Source: Bacillota bacterium | GTDB taxonomy: Bacteria; Bacillota_A; Clostridia; Lachnospirales; Lachnospiraceae | Assembly (NCBI GenBank): GCA_023443925.1 | Contig: JAEZSL010000105.1 | Location: 1-20,564 of the forward strand | Direction of reading: 5' to 3' | DNA: 20,564 bases | In this document: positions 15,537 through 20,564 of the stretch, piece after piece | Position numbering within the stretch: position 1 is the first letter of the stretch | How the letters are laid out: every line of letters begins with the position of its first letter | Position numbers and translations under genes: made by a program | The notes under the pieces: model-generated | Told to the model about the DNA's origin: nothing | What the model saw: only the letters and a program-made list of their open reading frames with translations | The model's database searches: none

Positions 15537-15620
15537 ATGCTACTCATTAATACGGATAAAGAATTAACCGGACAGAATCTTAAGTCCGCTAAATTGGATA
15601 TATATACATTGTATTCATAA
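15537..15620 (+). CDS. Possible 27-residue small protein coupled to the methyltransferase gene
   Basis: An ATG immediately follows the methyltransferase stop, and AAGAGG (15526-15531) lies 5 nt upstream, a good arrangement for translational coupling. The product begins MLLINTDKELTG and has no membrane segment. It is short enough to be chance, and I recognise no family. The remainder of the gap to the terminator at 15722 shows no gene. Confidence 0.3.
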   Translation: MLLINTDKELTGQNLKSAKLDIYTLYS

Positions 15621-15721
15621 AATACATGTTGAGGGACCTTTTGACACCTAAATCATGCTTGAAATTAATAAATTATACGTGGTTAAACAAATAAAGCACT
15701 TTTTAATCTGTATAATAAAAG

Positions 15722-15775
15722 AGAACTCCTCCCGCAGTGTGCTACTCAATAGGATCACTGTAGGGGGAGTTTTAT
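15722..15775. terminator. Bidirectional terminator between convergent genes
   Basis: AACTCCTCCCGCAGTG (15724-15739) pairs with CACTGTAGGGGGAGTT (15756-15771) with minor mismatches, followed by TTTTAT. The minus strand is followed by TCTCTTTTATT, so it can serve both the methyltransferase transcript and the convergent hydrolase transcript. Confidence 0.8.
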
Positions 15776-15876
15776 ATATAATATATGGATGAAAACAGCG
15801 CTTGCCCTTCTTGCTGCCGGAGGTTATATGCCGCTTTGAAGCGTATGCTGAATATGTAATTAGCTTTTAAAGGCAG

Positions 15877-16791
15877 TTATAATTGCTTTATCCAGGATAG
15901 GATATCCTTCATTATTTCGTCCGAATTAAGTTCCTGAAGTAACTCATGTCTGCATTCCGGATATAGTTTTCCCGTAACGCGTGTATAGCCCCATTTGCGG
16001 TAAAGAGACAGCATGCGGTTTACTTCTTTTCCATAATTGCCGACAGGGTCCTGCTCGCCGGATATAACAAGCATGGGAATTGTAGTTCTTGTTTTTTTCA
16101 TAAAAAAAGAAGTGGAGGCGGTGGAAGCTAACATTAAAAGATCCTGGTAAAAACTTATGGTACATATAAAACCGCAATAAGGATCATGTATATAAGCTCC
16201 GACGGCAGGATTGTTCCGGGAAAGCCAGTCAAAGGAAGTCCGCGATATGAGGCGGGTGTAGGCTTTGCCTCCGAACAGTACATTATTCAGGAATTTTGAA
16301 CGGTGTTCCGGACCAAAAAAGAACCGGTTTATGGAAGCAAGCACCAATCCTGGTTTTACTTTTAATTTAGGAGGGTGTGTGGTTCCGCATAAGATTACTC
16401 CATCCAATTCGTCATATTGCTGGATTACATTACGGGTTATTAAAGAGCCCATACTGTGGCCCATCAGCAGGAGTTTCTGGCTTCGGTTATTCTTTTTTAC
16501 ATGCTTTATAATCTCCAGAGCATCGTCTACCACCTTTTTATAACCTTTTGAATTGCTGAAAAATCCTAATTCTTTCATGATTTTATCCGTACCGTGACCT
16601 CTGTGGTCGTACAGATATACATCAAGGCCATTTGAATTTAAGAATTTTGCAAAAGTATAATATCTTTTGTGATGTTCTGCCATGCCATGCAGTATAATAA
16701 TACTTGCTTTTGGTTCCGCGTCACTGTAAAAGTGATATAATACAGTCTTATAACTATCGTTCTGAATTATCAGCTCTGCATTCGAATCCAT
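15877..16791 (-). CDS. Alpha/beta hydrolase, monoacylglycerol lipase / lysophospholipase type
   Basis: This 304-residue protein has no signal peptide or membrane segment. H-G-M-A-E-H (oxyanion region) and Y-D-H-R-G-H-G mark the hydrolase_4 / monoglyceride-lipase group. The nucleophile elbow G-H-S-M-G gives Ser113, and the other triad members are likely Asp248 (G-E-Q-D-P-V) and His282 (C-R-H-E). A cap region of about 90 residues lies between them. It probably cleaves monoacylglycerol or lysophospholipid esters, though the family is broad. AAAAGGGG precedes the ATG at 16791. It is a single-gene unit with a 158-nt structured leader. Confidence 0.88.
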   Translation of the reverse strand: MDSNAELIIQNDSYKTVLYHFYSDAEPKASIIILHGMAEHHKRYYTFAKFLNSNGLDVYLYDHRGHGTDKIMKELGFFSNSKGYKKVVDDALEIIKHVKKNNRSQKLLLMGHSMGSLITRNVIQQYDELDGVILCGTTHPPKLKVKPGLVLASINRFFFGPEHRSKFLNNVLFGGKAYTRLISRTSFDWLSRNNPAVGAYIHDPYCGFICTISFYQDLLMLASTASTSFFMKKTRTTIPMLVISGEQDPVGNYGKEVNRMLSLYRKWGYTRVTGKLYPECRHELLQELNSDEIMKDILSWIKQL

Positions 16792-16853
16792 ACAAAAACC
16801 CCTTTTCCGGCCAATAAAAATCGGTCCAAAATGATATAATAAAAATAGGATGA

Positions 16854-16923
16854 GGATTACAAAGCAAATTGTAATCCGATTGAAGTAACAAGATATCCTG
16901 AAGACGCATTATGCTCAGGATAT
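16854..16923 (-). other. Two hairpins in the hydrolase leader
   Basis: The first pairs GGATTACAA (16854-16862) with TTGTAATCC (16869-16877) around a 6-nt loop. The second pairs ATATCCTGA (16893-16901) with TCAGGATAT (16915-16923), with a smaller GCA/TGC pairing inside. Both lie between the predicted minus-strand promoter and the hydrolase start. The first is followed on the minus strand by TCATCCTATTTTTATT and could act as a weak terminator or attenuator. Confidence 0.45.
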
Positions 16924-16955
16924 TATATAACAAAATAACAAAATACCTATTTCAT

Positions 16956-16984
16956 ATTATACGAAGTTATTGCAAAAAATGCAA
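16956..16984 (-). promoter_or_regulatory. Promoter for the alpha/beta hydrolase gene
   Basis: On the minus strand TTGCAT (plus 16979-16984) and TATAAT (plus 16956-16961) are 17 bp apart, the same arrangement as the candidate sRNA promoter. CATATTATAC occurs at 16953-16962 and again at 16993-17002, exactly 40 bp apart, so a second minus-strand TATAAT (16996-17001) lies upstream. On the plus strand this word also fits the CATA-N3-TA form of a late sporulation sigma -10. Confidence 0.5.
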
Positions 16985-17079
16985 ATTTATTCCATATTAT
17001 ACCATGAAAAAATAAATTATATGCGGCCCCTTAAGTGATAATAGTTTTAAAAATCACGCAAGGAGGGGGATAAATCGCA

Positions 17080-17106
17080 ATGAAACTAAAATTTTTGTAT
17101 TATTAA
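17080..17106 (+). CDS. Possible 8-codon leader peptide
   Basis: AGGAGGGGG (17061-17069) precedes an ATG followed by seven codons and a stop (MKLKFLYY). The Shine-Dalgarno is the strongest in this gap, yet no longer frame follows. Inverted arms ATAGTTTT (17041-17048) and AAAACTAT (17106-17113) enclose it. It could be chance or a leader open frame upstream of the amidase gene. Confidence 0.2.
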   Translation: MKLKFLYY

Positions 17107-17114
17107 AAACTATA

Positions 17115-17143
17115 TTGTAGAATTCTAGAATGCATAGTATAAT
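17115..17143 (+). promoter_or_regulatory. Promoter for the amidase-rdgB-yfcE operon
   Basis: TTGTAG (17115-17120) and TATAAT (17138-17143) are 17 bp apart. The predicted start near 17150 leaves a very short leader containing the GGGGG site before the ATG at 17166. Confidence 0.6.
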
Positions 17144-17165
17144 TGCCATATCAGGGGGAAAGTAA

Positions 17166-18458
17166 ATGGATGAAAAACTTTTAAAGCGGATGGCTGCGGG
17201 CAGCTTTTCATTATTGGTGATGGTTGTAATGGTATCGGCGGTTCTGTCGAATTATGACCACATCATAATTTATGCCGGAAATGCCGGTTTAAAGAGCGGT
17301 TCTTCCTCAGGCCAGGAGGTCGGTAAAGGAGATCAATTAAGTGCAGACGATTCAAAGAATACGGCAGCACAGGTTCTTAATAATTCCATACCGGAACAGT
17401 TGGGGGATAAATATATAATAATTAATAAACCTGATAAATCCCTTTATAATGTCAGCCTTGAAGATTTATATATGGACAGGTGTATACGTTTGTCTGTTAC
17501 AGGCTTAAAAAAAGAGGTATTTAACGGAACATCCGTAGCCAGGGTAAATCAGGGACATGAATTTACAGGTATACCGGGTTCAGCTGGAAAAGCCATAGCG
17601 GATAGGATTTTAGAGGAAACCGGAGCAATGCCGGCTAATTTTAATACACAAGGGGATAAAATATTAATACCGGAAGTTATTTCAGCCATTGGCAAAGTGT
17701 CAGTCTACGGTACACAACCGCAGGAGGTCGTACCGGATCCCGTAAATGATTTTAAAATTGAATACAGTCAGGGAGCGGATGGAGCCTCATTGACAGCAGT
17801 TATAACCATTTCGCTGGATTATATCTATGCGCCTGCAATTTATCAGGATGAAGAATATATATATATCGATTTAAGGCGCCCTAAGGATGTTTATGATAAA
17901 ATAGTTGTAATTGATGCAGGTCATGGCGGCAAGGACTGCGGATCTTTTTCCAAAGATCAGCAGTATTATGAAAAGGATATGAATCTGGGCATAGTATTAA
18001 AACTGAAGGAAATACTGGACCGGGAAGACATGAAAGTATATTATACCAGGACGGACGATAAAACCTTATTCTTAAATCCCAGAGTGAATTTCGCCAATGA
18101 GGTGGAAGCTGATTTATTTATAAGCATACATTGTAATTCCAATGAATCTTCCCAGCCGGGAGGTACGGAAGTTCTGTATAACGAGAAGCAGCCGGGAGAT
18201 GGTCTTACCTCAAAACGACTGGCGGAAATTGCACTGGAGGAGATTACCCAGGTTATTCCAAAAGTAAATCGGGGAATGGTCCCGGGAAGTGAAATGGTAG
18301 TAGTGGGTAAAGCGAAAGTTCCGGTTGCGTTAATAGAAGTGGCATTTATGTCCAATCAGGAAGATCTTAATTTTCTTTTACAAGAGGGAAATAAAATAAA
18401 AATAGCAGAAGCGGTTCACCGAATAATTACCAGAGCTTTCGATGAACAGAGGAATTAA
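17166..18458 (+). CDS. N-acetylmuramoyl-L-alanine amidase (amidase_3) with N-terminal membrane anchor
   Basis: The product is 430 residues. A transmembrane helix (about residues 10-28) without a clear cleavage site suggests an anchored extracytoplasmic enzyme. Residues 35-240 are a Ser/Gly-rich linker and a beta-rich region that may be AMIN-like and bind cell wall. The catalytic domain (about 245-427) shows zinc ligands His253 (D-A-G-H-G-G), Glu269 and His322 (S-I-H-C-N), and the catalytic glutamate Glu391 (A-L-I-E-V-A-F-M-S-N). It cleaves the bond between MurNAc and the L-alanine of the stem peptide, in growth, separation or sporulation. CwlD-like enzymes share the catalytic domain but are shorter. 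It is followed after 18 bp by rdgB and is likely co-transcribed with it. Confidence 0.9.
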   Translation: MDEKLLKRMAAGSFSLLVMVVMVSAVLSNYDHIIIYAGNAGLKSGSSSGQEVGKGDQLSADDSKNTAAQVLNNSIPEQLGDKYIIINKPDKSLYNVSLEDLYMDRCIRLSVTGLKKEVFNGTSVARVNQGHEFTGIPGSAGKAIADRILEETGAMPANFNTQGDKILIPEVISAIGKVSVYGTQPQEVVPDPVNDFKIEYSQGADGASLTAVITISLDYIYAPAIYQDEEYIYIDLRRPKDVYDKIVVIDAGHGGKDCGSFSKDQQYYEKDMNLGIVLKLKEILDREDMKVYYTRTDDKTLFLNPRVNFANEVEADLFISIHCNSNESSQPGGTEVLYNEKQPGDGLTSKRLAEIALEEITQVIPKVNRGMVPGSEMVVVGKAKVPVALIEVAFMSNQEDLNFLLQEGNKIKIAEAVHRIITRAFDEQRN

Positions 18459-18476
18459 ACAGTTAAGAGGATGAAA

Positions 18477-19076
18477 ATGAAAGATAAAATTATTTTTGCA
18501 ACGACAAATGAAGGTAAAATGAAAGAAATCCGCCTGATTTTAAAAGATCTGGATTACGATATTCAATCCATGAAAGAAGCTGGGATTGACATTGATATCG
18601 TTGAAGACGGCAAAACTTTTGAAGAGAATGCGGTTATCAAGGCAAAAGCCATTATGGAGATGACCGGAGCCATGGTGCTGGCAGATGATTCCGGACTGGA
18701 AGTAGATGCCATGGATAAGGCTCCCGGCATTTATTCCGCCCGGTTTTTAGGGGAGAATACCTCTTATGATATAAAAAATAATTATATACTGGATAAGTTA
18801 AAAGCTCTGCCCTGGGAAGAAAGAAGCGCAAGGTTTGTCTGTGCCATAGCCTGTGCGTTGCCCGGAGGTGAAATACTTACAACTAGAGCTACGGTTGAAG
18901 GTTTTATAGGCTATGAAATAAAAGGCGAGAATGGATTCGGTTATGACCCTATATTCTGGGTTCCAGAGTATAGCTGCACCTCTGCGGAACTAACCACAGA
19001 GATTAAGAATAAAATAAGCCACCGGGGAAAAGCTCTCGAAGAAATGAAAGCCGTGCTTCGTAACAGACTTTTATAA
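18477..19076 (+). CDS. rdgB: XTP/dITP diphosphatase (RdgB/HAM1 family)
   Basis: This 199-residue cytoplasmic enzyme hydrolyses non-canonical purine triphosphates (XTP, dITP, ITP) to monophosphates, keeping them out of nucleic acids. Family motifs are clear: A-T-T-N-E-G-K at residues 8-14, F-E-E-N-A, A-D-D-S-G-L-E-V, and G-E-N-G-F-G-Y-D-P-I-F, ending with S-H-R-G-K-A. I chose the ATG at 18477 because AAGAGG lies 6 nt upstream; the ATG at 18471 touches that site. It lies between the amidase and the YfcE-type phosphoesterase, a frequent order in Clostridia. Confidence 0.95.
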   Translation: MKDKIIFATTNEGKMKEIRLILKDLDYDIQSMKEAGIDIDIVEDGKTFEENAVIKAKAIMEMTGAMVLADDSGLEVDAMDKAPGIYSARFLGENTSYDIKNNYILDKLKALPWEERSARFVCAIACALPGGEILTTRATVEGFIGYEIKGENGFGYDPIFWVPEYSCTSAELTTEIKNKISHRGKALEEMKAVLRNRLL

Positions 19077-19087
19077 ATAATGCTCCC

Positions 19088-19106
19088 GCCGCACCCTTAG
19101 TGCGGC
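19088..19106 (+). other. GC-rich hairpin after rdgB
   Basis: GCCGCAC (19088-19094) and GTGCGGC (19100-19106) form a perfect 7-bp stem with loop CCTTA. No T-run follows, so it may be a 3'-end stabiliser or pause within the operon rather than a full terminator. Confidence 0.45.
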
Positions 19107-19223
19107 AGAACTGATATTCAGGCAGAGACGCGTCCAAAAGGCATGGGCATTGAGGAATGACGTAACCTACATTTAATATAAAACACATATAAAAGAAGAT
19201 TATTTTATGCCATTGGAGTTATT

Positions 19224-19703
19224 ATGAAGATAATGATCGTAAGTGATTCTCACGGAAGAAACTATAATCTGGAGAGAGCATTGGATAAAGTGAAACCCAT
19301 TGATTTATTTATTCATCTTGGTGATTTTGAAGGCAGTGAAGAATCTATAAGGTCCCTGGTACCCTGCAGAGCAGAAATGGTTCCCGGGAATAATGATTTC
19401 TTTACCGGAATGGAAAAGGATAAATTGATAACAATAGGTAATTATACGGTATTTCTGACCCATGGTCACCGGTATGGGGTGAATTTCGGCACAGAAAGAC
19501 TAAAGGATGTAGCGATGCAGTACGGGGCAGGTATCGCGCTCTTTGGACATACCCACCGGCCGCTGATTGATATAAGCGGCTCCGTATGGACCATTAATCC
19601 CGGCAGTATTACTCAGCCCAGGCAGGAAGGTGGAAAACCTTCCTTTATTATCATGGATTTGGATTCAAAGGGTGAGGCTCATTTTACTTTGAATTATATG
19701 TAG
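19224..19703 (+). CDS. Metallophosphoesterase, YfcE/MJ0936 family
   Basis: The product is 159 residues, the usual size. Metal-binding motifs appear in order: S-D-S-H (Asp8, His10), L-G-D (Asp34), P-G-N-N-D (Asn at 56-57), T-H-G-H (His80) and G-H-T-H (His109, His111). The enzyme probably hydrolyses phosphodiesters using two divalent metal ions; the physiological substrate is not known for this group. It follows rdgB after 147 bp that contain one hairpin, so it may share the operon transcript. GGAG sits just before the ATG at 19224. Confidence 0.92.
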   Translation: MKIMIVSDSHGRNYNLERALDKVKPIDLFIHLGDFEGSEESIRSLVPCRAEMVPGNNDFFTGMEKDKLITIGNYTVFLTHGHRYGVNFGTERLKDVAMQYGAGIALFGHTHRPLIDISGSVWTINPGSITQPRQEGGKPSFIIMDLDSKGEAHFTLNYM

Positions 19704-19814
19704 AAGAATGGTTAACACTATTAGAAAAGTAATCCATCGGACAGCTTTAAAAAAAGAAGCAAAAAAAGGGTATTTATAAATGGAAAAAAACCTGTAAAAA
19801 AAATAAAAAAGTTG

Positions 19815-19843
19815 TTGACATTAAAGTATCTCTATTATATAAT
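19815..19843 (+). promoter_or_regulatory. Consensus sigma-A promoter for the tRNA array
   Basis: TTGACA (19815-19820) and TATAAT (19838-19843) are both perfect and are separated by the optimal 17 bp. The predicted start near 19850 is about 34 nt before tRNA-Pro, as expected for a strongly expressed stable-RNA operon. Confidence 0.85.
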
Positions 19844-19883
19844 AGTTCTTGCGTCACGGACGACAGGATAAAAGCTTAAAAAG

Positions 19884-19958
19884 CGGGGTGTGGCTCAGCT
19901 TGGCTAGAGTGCTTGATTTGGGATCAAGAGGTCGCAGGTTCGAATCCTGTCACCCCGA
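19884..19958 (+). tRNA. tRNA-Pro (anticodon TGG)
   Basis: A cloverleaf folds with acceptor CGGGGTG/CACCCCG. The anticodon arm CTTGA-TTTGGGA-TCAAG gives anticodon TGG, and the T-arm carries GTTCGAAT. The discriminator is A and CCA is not encoded. It is the first gene of the array. Confidence 0.95.
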
Positions 19959-20028
19959 TTCTGTCATTTTTTAGACGCGGTTATCTGGAATTGGGAATAC
20001 GATTATTCCAAGCAGTTTCGGAAAATAT

Positions 20029-20099
20029 GCGGGTGTAGTTCAATGGTAGAACACTAGCCTTCCAAGCTAGATACGTGGGTTCGATTCCCATCACCCGCT
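20029..20099 (+). tRNA. tRNA-Gly (anticodon TCC)
   Basis: The acceptor is GCGGGTG/CACCCGC. The anticodon arm CTAGC-CTTCCAA-GCTAG gives TCC, and the T-arm has GGTTCGATTCC. CCA is not encoded. Confidence 0.95.
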
Positions 20100-20126
20100 T
20101 GATATGTGTAATAACATATCTTAAGT

Positions 20127-20200
20127 GTGCTAGTAGCTCAGTTGGATAGAGCAATGGCCTTCTAAGCCATGTGTCGGGGGTTCGAATCCCTTCTGGCACG
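20127..20200 (+). tRNA. tRNA-Arg (anticodon TCT)
   Basis: The acceptor is GTGCTAG/CTGGCAC with one T-G pair. The anticodon arm ATGGC-CTTCTAA-GCCAT gives TCT. CCA is not encoded, and a T7 run follows directly, perhaps a partial stop or processing feature. Confidence 0.95.
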
Positions 20201-20279
20201 TTTTTTTATCTTAGCCCTAACCGATTGCTTACAGATTGTACGGCAATATGGGACAAGATAAAAGACGTAATTGAATACG

Positions 20280-20353
20280 GTGGGTATAGCGCAGTTGGTT
20301 AGCGCGCCAGATTGTGGCTCTGGAGGCCAAGGGTTCGAATCCCTTTATCCACC
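20280..20353 (+). tRNA. tRNA-His (anticodon GTG)
   Basis: The acceptor is GTGGGTA/TATCCAC. The extra G at 20279 can be the histidine-specific G-1, opposite discriminator C at 20353. The anticodon arm CCAGA-TTGTGGC-TCTGG gives GTG. CCA is not encoded. Confidence 0.95.
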
Positions 20354-20369
20354 CTTGTAAGTCTATTAT

Positions 20370-20441
20370 TGGGCTGTCGCCAAGCGGTAAGGCACAGGAC
20401 TTTGACTCCTGCAGTCGCTGGTTCGAATCCAGCTAGCCCAG
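20370..20441 (+). tRNA. tRNA-Gln (anticodon TTG)
   Basis: The acceptor is TGGGCTG/TAGCCCA with discriminator G. The anticodon arm CAGGA-CTTTGAC-TCCTG gives TTG. CCA is not encoded. Confidence 0.95.
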
Positions 20442-20487
20442 CTTCCGGCGGAGTTAAAAAGCCGGTAATATGATGTTTACATCAGAT

Positions 20488-20560
20488 GGGATATTAGCTC
20501 AGTCGGTAGAGCACTTGACTTTTAATCAAGGTGTCCCGGGTTCGAATCCCGGATGTCTCA
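20488..20560 (+). tRNA. tRNA-Lys (anticodon TTT)
   Basis: The acceptor is GGGATAT/ATGTCTC (with wobbles) and discriminator A. The anticodon arm CTTGA-CTTTTAA-TCAAG gives TTT. I set the boundary so that T8-A9 precede the D-stem GCTC, as in the other tRNAs here. The array may continue beyond the window. Confidence 0.93.
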
Positions 20561-20564
20561 TTTT

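Noticed and set aside
19981..20199. Minus-strand 72-residue frame over the tRNA genes (reads like PEGIRTPDTWLRRP)
   Set aside because: This is the well-known spurious translation of tRNA genes in the reverse direction, often mis-annotated as a protein.

Overview
The window is AT-rich DNA from a spore-forming, low-GC Gram-positive anaerobe, most likely a Lachnospiraceae/Clostridia member (Lachnoclostridium or Anaerocolumna type). I infer this from strong AGGAGG ribosome-binding sites, an ATPase-less LplB/YtcP-type sugar ABC transporter, a YesM/YesN two-component pair, an orphan HAAS-domain membrane protein, and a housekeeping block (amidase_3, RdgB, YfcE) leading into a tRNA array whose genes do not encode CCA. 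The assignment rests on style and gene content, not on a database match.

Region 1 (1-11381) is a carbohydrate-use island. It opens with the 3' part of an alpha-galactosidase-like (clan GH-D) enzyme on the plus strand. A full-length paralogue lies on the minus strand and converges on it, with hairpins between them. Divergent from the second enzyme is an operon of two ABC permeases and a lipoprotein binding protein. No ATPase is encoded here, so a shared ATPase elsewhere is presumed. Next come a YesN-type response regulator and, overlapping it, a YesM-type sensor kinase. The likely logic is that the kinase senses an extracellular sugar, the regulator activates the transporter, and the cytoplasmic GH-D enzymes cut the imported alpha-linked oligosaccharide. 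A secreted beta-sandwich protein resembling a free-standing carbohydrate-binding module follows at 11660.

Region 2 (12260-14290) holds small genes and structured non-coding DNA: a HAAS-domain membrane protein, a 576-bp gap, a 75-residue Asn/Ser/Thr-rich protein and a single-domain rhodanese. The gap contains a candidate minus-strand small RNA of about 220 nt with its own promoter, a 5' hairpin, repeated C-rich anti-Shine-Dalgarno-like tracts and a shared terminator. I consider this the most interesting undescribed element in the window.

Region 3 (14213-20564) is housekeeping: a THUMP-domain rRNA methyltransferase, a convergent monoacylglycerol-lipase-like hydrolase with a structured 5' leader, then amidase-rdgB-yfcE on the plus strand. 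A consensus sigma-A promoter then drives a tRNA array (Pro-Gly-Arg-His-Gln-Lys) that reaches the window edge.

Two tandem repeats stand out. One is a 21-bp, four-copy in-frame repeat near the start of the minus-strand glycosidase gene. The other is an eight-unit array of 32-39-bp repeats that ends at the ribosome-binding site of the first permease gene.
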